Assembly: GCA_002254285.1 (NCBI GenBank)
Contig: NIUZ01000005.1
Location: forward strand, 1-23,183
Length of the DNA: 23,183 bases
Reading direction: 5' to 3'
Source: Bacteroidetes bacterium 4572_112
GTDB taxonomy: Bacteria; Bacteroidota; Bacteroidia; Bacteroidales; UBA1556
Part shown: piece after piece, positions 9,401 through 15,194 of the stretch
Numbering within the stretch: position 1 is the first letter of the stretch
Layout: every line of letters begins with the position of its first letter
Position numbers and translations under genes: made by a program
The notes under the pieces: generated by a model
Seen by the model: the letters and a program-made list of their open reading frames with translations, nothing else
The model's database searches: none
What the model was told of the DNA's origin: nothing

Positions 9401-10729
9401 ATTTTCTACTTTCTCAAAATCGCGACCAGCAACCATGGTGTATGGCGCACCACTCAAATATCCACTTACAGTATTTATATCTCGTACCGAATTACTGTTC
9501 GACATTAATCCCGAATATAAATCATTGGCATCATTAAAAGGCATTCCTGTAGGATTACCAATTGAAGGAAATATCACATCACTACGATAAGGATCATATT
9601 CTCCCAAATCCATATAAGCAACAATATTTCTGTTTTCGTTTACCGGAGCACCAATAGTAGTAACCCATACCTCAACTTTAGTAATATTTACACCAGAGTT
9701 TATTGCTGGCAAATTCTCCAAAGCTTCATTATAATGTTCTCTAAAATAATGCGATAAGAAAAAGTGTTTGTTTTCTTCATACTCATCAGCCTTTACGTAA
9801 AACTCTTGAAGCTGAGCTCCACCTTCAACAGTAATATTTTTTGACTCACTACGCTGCTGCGAGAAAACAGTGGTAATGGTTGTTTTTCCAAATTTCCACT
9901 TGGTTTTTATACCAAATAATGATTGTGAGCCTTGAATTAAGGATGTATTTAATGGCATAGAAACATCTCCTGCCTCAATGAGCTGAAGAATCTCATCCTC
10001 ATCACCCTCATAAGCAAGCTTCATTTTATTATCAAATTCGAAGTTTGCTTCGGTATTATAATTTATTCCAAAATCAATCTTATCACCAACCTTGGCTCTA
10101 ACATTCATCTGAATTTTTTCTTGAAAATCGAAATTAGTAACCCTCTGCTGTTTAACATTTAGCGATGGGTCTTCACGCTTAGAAGAGTTTACACCAAAAA
10201 TAAGTTCGGCACTACCCTGAGGTCTAATATCAATAGTGTTGCTACCAAATATTGTACTAAAAGCTTTACTACCAATATGCAATTTAGGAATTACAGAGCT
10301 ACTTGCCCCAAGTCCATCTTGTTGAGCTCTACTTCTAAAATAATCACTACTAGATTTCTTTCTGTCGTACTCCATATACTCTTCGAGTGTCATGGAATAA
10401 GGCGTACCAATAGGCACATCACCAAGCATCTGCTGGAAAACATACTTTCCGGTAACAGGGTCGTAAACAACAGTGGTTGTAATATTTGAAGGATCGTTTA
10501 AGTATAAAGGACTCTTTCCTGCAGTTTCATAAGGAGAGTTTCCATCTTGCTGCAAAGGATATGTAATTGTATCAGAATTATCAGGGGTATCTAATGGCAA
10601 AGCGGGCAAAAGCATATCAGAGGAATAATCGCGCAGGGGCTCAAAGCTAATAACAGAGCTTCCCTGTACAAATACCCAAAATAAAATCCCAATAATGGAT
10701 AAAAATAAAGTTCTAAATATACTTTTCAA
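3440..10729 (-). CDS. sprA: SprA, type IX secretion system outer-membrane translocon
   Basis: At 2429 residues this matches the size of SprA (Sov in Porphyromonas), the giant single-chain beta-barrel that forms the protein-conducting pore of the type IX secretion system and is also needed for gliding where present. A hydrophobic export signal occupies residues about 8-22. Family signatures include IGSKAFSTIFGSNTIDIRPQ (152-171), the GDVSMPLNTS...QSLFG segment (254-273), and YIDDFEGSSSG near residue 840, followed by long strand-rich regions to a terminal strand ending SLRFTLSQ. The only export-competent start is a TTG at 10729; a TGA lies three codons upstream and the next in-frame Met is residue 39, beyond the signal. 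It follows ruvA by 20 bases, a pairing seen in other Bacteroidota. No frameshift interrupts the reading frame. No T9SS cargo gene lies in this window. Confidence 0.97.
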   Translation of the reverse strand: MKSIFRTLFLSIIGILFWVFVQGSSVISFEPLRDYSSDMLLPALPLDTPDNSDTITYPLQQDGNSPYETAGKSPLYLNDPSNITTTVVYDPVTGKYVFQQMLGDVPIGTPYSMTLEEYMEYDRKKSSSDYFRSRAQQDGLGASSSVIPKLHIGSKAFSTIFGSNTIDIRPQGSAELIFGVNSSKREDPSLNVKQQRVTNFDFQEKIQMNVRAKVGDKIDFGINYNTEANFEFDNKMKLAYEGDEDEILQLIEAGDVSMPLNTSLIQGSQSLFGIKTKWKFGKTTITTVFSQQRSESKNITVEGGAQLQEFYVKADEYEENKHFFLSHYFREHYNEALENLPAINSGVNITKVEVWVTTIGAPVNENRNIVAYMDLGEYDPYRSDVIFPSIGNPTGMPFNDANDLYSGLMSNSNSVRDINTVSGYLSGAPYTMVAGRDFEKVENARRLTSREYTINSKLGFISINSRLNSDQVLAVAYQYTIVGDTTVRQVGEFSDQGIVAPQNLMVKLLKSTNVNTKIPTWDLMMKNVYSLQAYQLSAEDFRLNVVYENPEFGVPTGFITEGAISGQPLIQAMGLDKLNTQLDPISDGVFDYIDGAATNGGTVESRNGRIFFPVLEPFGEDLRKAIDPNNPNSQLASKYAYDSLYTLTKHLARQYPDKNRFAMEGRYKSGAGSEISLMAMNVPQGSVKVTAGGVPLRENVDYTVDYTLGRVKIINEGILNSGTPINISLESNSMFNIQSKTLLGAHIDYEVNKDFMLGATIMNLTERPLTQKVNTGDEPISNTIWGLDGSYQKESRWLTKMIDKIPFIDTKAPSMVSITGEFAHMIPGHPRALGNTGVSYIDDFEGSSSGIDLMNVGRWKLASTPQGQYSTDMFPEAGLKNTLEIGYNRAQLSWYVIDPLFVRNNNLTPEYIKNDKDAQSNHYVREVFEKEVFPNKEQTGNVPTNLPVFNLAYYPNERGPYNFDVEGGGISKGINPDGSLLSPESRWAGVMRQIESTDFTATNVEYIEFWLMDPFVDPDGSGPEQGMQNGGDLYFNLGDISEDILRDGRKAFENGLPTSDVRTNVDTTIWGLVPTLQALTNSFDNNPDAREYQDVGYDGLRTVDERSFYQVKYLDRIGTLYGTGSQAYIDADKDPSNDDYHYFRGSDYDADLLSILERYKKYNGVDGNSPTAQQSPETYPTTSTTVPDVEDINQDNTLSEEERYFQYRVQLNPAKMVQGENYISDIYEANVKLKNGTTANVKWYQFRIPVSEPDKVIGQIQDFTSIRFMRMFMKNFSEKAVLRFATLELIRNEWRKYGDELLSPGDYLPGNGNGATSFDVTRVNIEENGKRSPIPYVLPPGIERELAYNPARTSQMNEQSVVLKVCNLQDGDARAAYKTTDFDFRRYKKLNMFIHAEEAYANKPLQDGDLHFFIRLGTDFTENYYEYEIPLKLTPWYTTDENDIWPSENEINLELQKLLNAKQARNIAIRENPNGNISMNTPFIAIDGQNKITIVGTPTLSAVKTIMIGIRNPKAIPGSAMDDGLDKCAEIWVNELRVTDFDESGGWAANTVIAADLADLGNVVLAGNISTAGFGSIEQKVNERQQENIYGYDFATNLELGKFFPEKSGIRIPMHFDVSETFKDPEFNPVNPDIKYEDDLATFKTKAERDSVRLISTDYTKRTSFNLMNVKKMRTGTSGKPHIYDVENFDFTYQYSQQYRSNIDIEYDDKRQYKGAIGYTFTKKPKNYKPFSKSKFLRKYKSLRLIRDFNFNLLPKQIGFRTNVDRLYNESLMRKKTRSLIIINPTYVKTFSWTRNYDLRYDFSRSLKFDYKANVQARIDEPAGLVDKNSSGWHEYRDTVWQNIADFGRTTNFNQSYNVNYAVPINKIPILSWINLTTRYGGMYRWTAAPLSTQFLGNTIENSNKIQVNVTGNLTRLYNKIDYLKKINQKGSSRGMASRNSFKMNIPTAEQDSIKKANKNWGKIILDASLRVMMMVRSANFSYTESNGTLLPGFNQNPGALGASWNNQYAPGWDFIFGKQINIAERAAQNGWITESQKLNNPTIRKHTSNINGRISIEPIPSMKIELTFLRNYSEIAQEYWRYDTLSQNYASYTPTVSGSFSMSYNTWRTSFVKDDEKTYTNATFENFKQFLLPIAERLANSGTRKWDGTYQLDTLNGILYPDGYSRTNREVMMYSFLAAYSGKDPNSIGLVAFPKIPLPNWRFSYNGLTKIEFIAQWFKSINITHAYTSTYTVGSFTNNVLYKIGDDGVAWVRDQLGNNYIPEYDMTMVSVNEQYSPLINFDMTLENSLILKVAVRKSRNIAMSFSNNQITEIKSDELIIGTGYRFKEVPLKLKLGGGSKTFKSDINLKLDFSIRKNKTILRKLIEDIDQISQGQSIMSINFSGDYQFSRSLTFKVFYDQVINNPFVSSQYPNSNIKAGISLRFTLSQ

Positions 10730-10749
10730 ATTAATTCAATATCTATTAT

Positions 10750-11334
10750 TTAAAGGATTTTAAGTGCAAATCGCACCAAATCCTCTACCGTTGTAGTTAA
10801 TCCTTCGTTCTTTATAACTTTAATGAGAGCTTTATCAGCCGCCTTCTTTGCAAAACCAAGCATTAGGAGAGCAGATAACGCTTCTTCCTTATTAGTATTG
10901 TGCGCTTCGCCAAATAATTCTGAAGAAGTATCTTCTTTTCCTACTTTATCCTTAAGATCGAGGATTATTCGTTGGGCTGTTTTGGTTCCAATCCCTTTAA
11001 CCGATTTCAATACCTCTACATTTTCGGTAACAATAGCATTAGCTATTTCGTCGGTACTCATTGCCGACAAAATTACTCTTGCCGTATTTGCTCCTACACC
11101 CGAAACCGAAATAAGCATTCTAAACAGATTACGCTCGCTTTTTTGAGCAAAACCAAATATAGTATGTGAGTCCTCTTTTACCACCATATGAGAAAATAAC
11201 TTTATCTCTCCCAAATCCTTAATTTGAGAAAAAGTTTGCAACGAAATATTGATGAAATACGCCACACCATTACAGTCTATAATCACCTCAGTAGGTGTCT
11301 TTTCTATTAATTTTCCTTTAAAATACTCGTACAT
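10750..11334 (-). CDS. ruvA: RuvA, Holliday junction branch-migration subunit
   Basis: This 194-residue protein binds four-way DNA junctions as a tetramer and loads the RuvB motor for branch migration in recombination and repair. Domain I, an OB fold, spans about residues 1-62 (MYEYFKGKLIEKTPTEVIID). Domain II has two helix-hairpin-helix motifs, SVSGVGANTA (76-85) and SVKGIGTKTA (111-120). After a short acidic linker, domain III, which contacts RuvB, covers about 147-194 (EALSALLMLGFAKKAADKAL). Length is normal for the family. The ATG at 11334 starts directly with the canonical MYEY. It is the first gene of a likely ruvA-sprA operon; ruvB and ruvC are not in the window. Confidence 0.97.
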   Translation of the reverse strand: MYEYFKGKLIEKTPTEVIIDCNGVAYFINISLQTFSQIKDLGEIKLFSHMVVKEDSHTIFGFAQKSERNLFRMLISVSGVGANTARVILSAMSTDEIANAIVTENVEVLKSVKGIGTKTAQRIILDLKDKVGKEDTSSELFGEAHNTNKEEALSALLMLGFAKKAADKALIKVIKNEGLTTTVEDLVRFALKIL

Positions 11335-11420
11335 ATATTTCTATGCTATAAATTAATTTTTCAATTTGCTAAAGTATGAAATTCAAAGCTTAGTTTTATG
11401 AAAAATTAACTTTTTTTGAT

Positions 11421-11447
11421 GTTCTATAAATTACACATTTATAGAAC
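11421..11447. promoter_or_regulatory. Perfect 10-bp inverted repeat between ruvA and the anti-sigma operon
   Basis: GTTCTATAAA (11421-11430) and TTTATAGAAC (11438-11447) are exact reverse complements separated by 7 bases. The site lies in the 254-bp divergent region, 87 bases before ruvA and 141 before the + strand operon. The AT-rich stem lacks a T run, so a dimeric regulator's operator is more likely than a terminator. The protein that would bind is unknown. Confidence 0.45.
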
Positions 11448-11588
11448 AATAATGTTTGTTTTGGATTCGTAAATATATACACTTTATCATGAATTAGATA
11501 CTCTAAAAAATGTAATTAATGTTTTTTTTATTTGATGGCGCAAGTTTTAATTTAAGCCTGTGTCATAAGTACTCAAAAATGTATAATT

Positions 11589-12005
11589 ATGAACTGTACC
11601 AAAATACAATCTTTATCTGTAGATTATCAAAGTGCAAAGCTTGATAAGGATCTAATGCAAGAAATTGATTTACATATTAGTAATTGTAATGATTGTAAAG
11701 CATTTTACAACTTCAGCGAAAAAATATTAGAAGAAATTAGTATTGATAAAATTGATACTCCAATACCATTTTTTTACGACGAGATTATTGCTAAAATAAA
11801 TGAGGAGAAAAAAGCTCCTAGCATTACTCATTATTTGAAAATAAGTGCGGCAGCAGCGGCAATATTTATTGCAATGATTGGCGGCAATTATCTCGGAAAC
11901 TATAGCTCAATAACTATTGACAATAATTTTACCGAACAAAATGCTGACGACATTATAAATATTGATTTAGCAGACAATAATTTTGACCTATTTAATAATA
12001 TATAA
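11589..12005 (+). CDS. Zinc-finger membrane anti-sigma-like protein
   Basis: The 138-residue product has a cytoplasmic N-terminal domain with Cys3 and HISNCNDC (His29, Cys33, Cys36), the H-x3-C-x2-C signature of zinc-binding anti-sigma (ZAS/zf-HC2) domains, followed by one membrane span at about 84-103 (ISAAAAAIFIAMIGG). A short acidic, Asn-rich tail of about 35 residues would face the periplasm. In this family the N-terminal domain holds an ECF sigma factor inactive and the periplasmic part receives the stress signal. It is followed after 3 bases by a CnrX-like gene, an order recalling CnrY-CnrX of metal-responsive systems. Unusually, no sigma-factor gene lies upstream or downstream, since the gene on the left is divergent ruvA. 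Function is by analogy. Confidence 0.7.
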   Translation: MNCTKIQSLSVDYQSAKLDKDLMQEIDLHISNCNDCKAFYNFSEKILEEISIDKIDTPIPFFYDEIIAKINEEKKAPSITHYLKISAAAAAIFIAMIGGNYLGNYSSITIDNNFTEQNADDIINIDLADNNFDLFNNI

Positions 12006-12008
12006 GCT

Positions 12009-12476
12009 ATGAACTATAAAAATAATCAATTTTGGTTTTGGGGATTTATAATCCTTATAGTATTGATGATAAGCGCAGCTAGCACCATTGGATATAGAGC
12101 TTATAAATTCCATAATACTAATTTCCATACAAAAGCAACTATAGGACATGCTACTGCTTGGAAGGATATGAATTTTAATATCGACCAGCGAAAGTTCATT
12201 AAAAAAACTCGCATGGAGCACCGCAAAACTATGCTTGCACTTAAAGGACAACAAGCAAAAATTCACAATAAGCTTTTTACTGAAATAAGCAAGCAGGAGC
12301 CTAATAATGAACTTATTGCTCAGTATAAAGACTCAACACTTTATTTCTCCACAGAGATTATGAATGAAACAATAAAGTTTTATGAAACTTTAAAAACAGA
12401 GCTTAGCGAAGAACAAATGACGATGCTTAATAAGCATATTTCAAAAAGACTCTGCAAATCACCAACAAGAAAATAA
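12009..12476 (+). CDS. Membrane-anchored CnrX/Spy-like periplasmic sensor protein
   Basis: The 155-residue protein has an uncleaved N-terminal membrane anchor at about residues 8-30 and a mostly helical periplasmic domain with many Lys, Glu, Met and His residues. Near the C terminus LSEEQMTML resembles the LTxxQ motif of the Spy/CpxP/CnrX heavy-metal-resistance superfamily. His35, His40 and His47 just after the anchor are in the region where CnrX uses histidines to bind metal, but the match is not exact enough to claim metal binding. The 3-base gap after the anti-sigma-like gene indicates translational coupling. It likely senses envelope or metal stress and transmits it to its membrane neighbour; a chaperone role is the alternative. 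Confidence 0.6.
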   Translation: MNYKNNQFWFWGFIILIVLMISAASTIGYRAYKFHNTNFHTKATIGHATAWKDMNFNIDQRKFIKKTRMEHRKTMLALKGQQAKIHNKLFTEISKQEPNNELIAQYKDSTLYFSTEIMNETIKFYETLKTELSEEQMTMLNKHISKRLCKSPTRK

Positions 12477-12505
12477 AAATTAATCAATAATTAAATATTA
12501 AAACT

Positions 12506-13027
12506 ATGAACAATTTAAGAATTAAGAGCGCAATTAGTATGATGATAGTATCATTACTAATGATTACAGGAATTTCTTTTGCACAGCAAGGAAACGGTAA
12601 TGGATATGGAAAATCTAATGGTAAAAACTACCATAAGAATTGTAAGCAGATGAATAAAGGGGAGATGATGATGAATAGAATCCCTGATATTACTGATGAC
12701 CAAAAGGCTAAAATTAAAACTATTCGTACTGAGAGCATGAAGCAAATGCTACCATTAAAGAATGAAATGAATGTACTAAAAGCCGAAAAACGTGCATTAT
12801 GTACTGCCGAAGAAGTAAATATAAAGGCCATTAATAAAAAAATTGATGCTCAATCTAAAATTAAAGCTGATATTATGAAGCTTAGAGCTAAAGCTCGTCA
12901 AGATATTAGAGCATTATTAACTGATGACCAACGTATTGTATTTGATATGCAATCAGGAAATGGTAATAGAGGCAATGGACACGGAAAAGGTCATAAAAGA
13001 AATAAAGGTGGATGTTATAAGAACTAA
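12506..13027 (+). CDS. Secreted Spy/CpxP-like protein with two LTxxQ motifs
   Basis: The 173-residue product carries a cleavable signal peptide (residues 1-26, ISFA|QQ), a low-complexity Gly/Asn/Lys/His segment, and a helical core bracketed by two LTxxQ-type motifs, ITDDQ (62-66) and LTDDQ (138-142). Paired LTxxQ motifs define Spy/CpxP periplasmic chaperone and stress-response proteins. The C-terminal tail (GNGNRGNGHGKGHKRNKGGC) is Gly/Asn/His/Lys rich and ends near a Cys, as does the N-terminal stretch (YHKNC); such tails could bind metal, but that is inference. It is last in the three-gene operon, 29 bases after its neighbour, and is followed by a terminator. A probable output gene of the stress module. 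Confidence 0.7.
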   Translation: MNNLRIKSAISMMIVSLLMITGISFAQQGNGNGYGKSNGKNYHKNCKQMNKGEMMMNRIPDITDDQKAKIKTIRTESMKQMLPLKNEMNVLKAEKRALCTAEEVNIKAINKKIDAQSKIKADIMKLRAKARQDIRALLTDDQRIVFDMQSGNGNRGNGHGKGHKRNKGGCYKN

Positions 13028-13054
13028 TTTATAATAAAACATCAACTTATAATG

Positions 13055-13100
13055 AGTGCAAATTGATTAGGAATATTTCCGAAAGAATTGCACTTTTTTT
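13055..13100 (+). terminator. Terminator of the anti-sigma/CnrX/Spy operon
   Basis: AGTGCAA (13055-13061) pairs with TTGCACT (13088-13094), with a smaller GGAA/TTCC hairpin inside, and the stem runs straight into seven T residues (13094-13100). It begins 28 bases after the stop of the Spy-like gene and lies just before the convergent permease gene. Confidence 0.75.
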
Positions 13101-13112
13101 ATTACTTAAAAA

Positions 13113-14339
13113 TTACATAATCTTACTCAACTTACGGATAGGATATATTACCGCAAGCATAGAAATACTAATTACAACTGCCAATATTGACAGCAAATCA
13201 TTAAGACGCAACTCCACCGGAAAGGCATCAATAATAAATGAGCCTTGCATTGGTACAAGGTGAAAAATATCTTGAATAAAAATTAGTGACGAACCCAATA
13301 TCAAGCCCATAATTGTACCACTAAAAGTAACCATAAAACCCTCTATCATAAATATCTTAGAGATTAGGGAATTATTTGCACCCATAAAAATAAGCGTTTT
13401 TATATCGCTTTGTTTATCTATAATTAATACACTTAATGCTCCCACAAGATTGAATGTGGCAATAAATAGAATAAACGATAAAATAAGAAAGCTACTCCAT
13501 TTTTCACTTTTCATAATGTTATACATTACTTCATTTTGCTGCCTACGGTTTTTAATAATATAGTCGTCACCCAATATATTCTCTAATTCTGTCTGTATTT
13601 TTTGTTCATCGGCACTGGAAGCAATATTTACAAAATAGTGGGTAGCTTTATTGGGCAAATTCATTAATTGCTGAGCAAAATCTATGGAAGTGATAATTAG
13701 CTTATCGTCAAGGTCGGCTGAGATAGTAACCACTCCTGCAGGAAAAACATCCTTTACAGATATTGCATCCATGGGGTTTATGGAAACTCCAGTTTCTGCT
13801 TTTGGGAAATAACAACGTATGGGATTATCAAAATCGTTGATATGAATTTGCAATCTGTTTGCCAAGCCATTGCCTAGTACACAGTAATTTACACCTCTGG
13901 AATTAAGAAAGTATACACCATCAATAATCTTATCTTCAATATTGGTAGCATTATTATAACTATTGTCAACACCTCTAATTTTGGCAATAAATTCTCGTGG
14001 CGAATTTTCCTCCAAAGCTGGAGTATATTTCAGTAATAAGTTATCCTCCAAAACTGATGAAACAGCACTAATACCGTTTATTTCAACAACTTCTTCTTTG
14101 GGAAAATCTGTCGTATTTATATATTTGGAATATTTATAATCAATAACAAAATCTGCTGACGAGCCTGCCTCTAGTTTACCGACAACTGTTTCTAAGCCAT
14201 TAAATACCGACATAATCACAATCAGAGCCATAGTCCCTATTGCAACTAAAGCAATTGAAATAGACGTGATTATATTTATGGCATTATGCGATTTTTTTGC
14301 CAATAAATACCTTTTCGCTATAAAAAATGAAACATTCAA
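13113..14339 (-). CDS. LolC/LolE-type lipoprotein-releasing ABC permease
   Basis: The 408-residue inner-membrane protein has one N-terminal span (about 20-45), a large periplasmic domain (about 46-275) and three C-terminal spans (about 280-305, 330-352, 380-400), the MacB_PCD plus FtsX topology. The N-terminal SFFIAKRYLLAKKSHNAINI and the cytoplasmic IIDKQSDIKTLIFMGA after span two are characteristic of LolC/LolE, which extract lipoproteins from the inner membrane for transfer to LolA. The ATPase (LolD) is not nearby. The start is TTG at 14339: an in-frame TAA lies immediately upstream, and the family's conserved N-terminal sequence begins here. A different FtsX-family exporter cannot be wholly excluded. 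Confidence 0.85.
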   Translation of the reverse strand: MNVSFFIAKRYLLAKKSHNAINIITSISIALVAIGTMALIVIMSVFNGLETVVGKLEAGSSADFVIDYKYSKYINTTDFPKEEVVEINGISAVSSVLEDNLLLKYTPALEENSPREFIAKIRGVDNSYNNATNIEDKIIDGVYFLNSRGVNYCVLGNGLANRLQIHINDFDNPIRCYFPKAETGVSINPMDAISVKDVFPAGVVTISADLDDKLIITSIDFAQQLMNLPNKATHYFVNIASSADEQKIQTELENILGDDYIIKNRRQQNEVMYNIMKSEKWSSFLILSFILFIATFNLVGALSVLIIDKQSDIKTLIFMGANNSLISKIFMIEGFMVTFSGTIMGLILGSSLIFIQDIFHLVPMQGSFIIDAFPVELRLNDLLSILAVVISISMLAVIYPIRKLSKIM

Positions 14340-14384
14340 TTATTAGAAATTTTAGAAAACACCAAAAAAGAGGATAAATATGAG

Positions 14385-14468
14385 AGGCTATTTTATAATT
14401 AAATGGGTATAAAATAATTTGCTTGGCAATACAAATAGTACTGCCAAGCAAATATGAAAAAATAGCCT
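14385..14468 (-). terminator. Nested inverted repeats after the response regulator
   Basis: An inner hairpin has 14-base arms with one mismatch (14419-14432 and 14438-14451; TTGCTTGGCA pairing with TGCCAAGCAA) around a 5-base loop. It sits inside outer 10-bp arms AGGCTATTTT (14385-14394) and AAAATAGCCT (14459-14468). On the minus strand it starts 26 bases after the regulator's stop and the inner stem is followed by the T-rich ATTATTTTAT, so termination is the likely role. The outer arms are not needed for that and remain unexplained. Confidence 0.6.
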
Positions 14469-14493
14469 AATTATAATGTAATATATATGAAAT

Positions 14494-15183
14494 TTATCGA
14501 GTCAATAATTTGAACCCTATTCCGTGTACATTAATAATCTGTATTGTTTCGTCAGATTTTAGATACTTACGAAGCTTAGTAATATATACATCCATACTAC
14601 GAGCATTGAAATAGCTATCGTCCTTCCAAATTTTGTTTAATGCAATTCTACGATCTAGAACCTCGTTCTCGTGATCACAAAGCATTTTCATTAATTCAGC
14701 CTCTTTACTAGTAAGTTTTTGCTCACTATCTTTTGACTTTAGGATCTGATGCTCATAGTTATACAAGAACTTACCAATTTTATATTCAGCAACTGGTGCA
14801 TTATCCTTGCTTGTACTACGACGTAAAATAGCATTTAATCGAGCCAACAATAATTCCATATTAAATGGCTTAGTGATATAATCATCGCCACCAATTTCAA
14901 AACCCTTAAGCTTATCCTCCTCAAGAGACTTTGCTGTAAGGAAAAGAATAGGAACTTTACTGTTAGATTTACGCACATTGCTTGCTAGAGTGAAGCCGTC
15001 CATAATAGGCATCATCACATCTAAAACAAGAATGTTGTAATTATTATTCTTATGGAAACCTATCAATGCCTCTTCGCCATTAATAAATAAATCCACATTA
15101 AAGCCCTTAGCCTCAAGAAAAGTTTTTAGTATTTTTCCTAGATTCGGGTCATCTTCTGCTAATAAAATCTTTACTTCTTCCAT
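14494..15183 (-). CDS. rprY: RprY-like OmpR-family response regulator
   Basis: The 229-residue protein has a receiver domain (about 1-120) with the acidic pocket Glu10/Asp11/Asp12, phospho-acceptor Asp55 (ILVLDVMMP), Thr83 and Lys105 (DYITKPF), and a C-terminal winged-helix DNA-binding domain (about 135-227, ending NARSMDVYITKLRKYLK...GIGFKLL). It is the transcriptional output of the kinase encoded 11 bases upstream. The pair resembles RprX/RprY, first described in Bacteroides fragilis. Its regulon cannot be read from this window. Confidence 0.88.
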   Translation of the reverse strand: MEEVKILLAEDDPNLGKILKTFLEAKGFNVDLFINGEEALIGFHKNNNYNILVLDVMMPIMDGFTLASNVRKSNSKVPILFLTAKSLEEDKLKGFEIGGDDYITKPFNMELLLARLNAILRRSTSKDNAPVAEYKIGKFLYNYEHQILKSKDSEQKLTSKEAELMKMLCDHENEVLDRRIALNKIWKDDSYFNARSMDVYITKLRKYLKSDETIQIINVHGIGFKLLTR

Positions 15184-15194
15184 AAATTAATTAA

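Noticed and set aside
3905..10489. Several plus-strand open frames of 60-170 codons inside sprA
   Set aside because: They lie antisense to a continuous, clearly recognised gene, have no family resemblance and unlikely composition.
11589..12005. Possibility that this is an ECF sigma factor gene
   Set aside because: It has no sigma region 2 or 4 helices; the H-x3-C-x2-C motif and single membrane span fit an anti-sigma protein.
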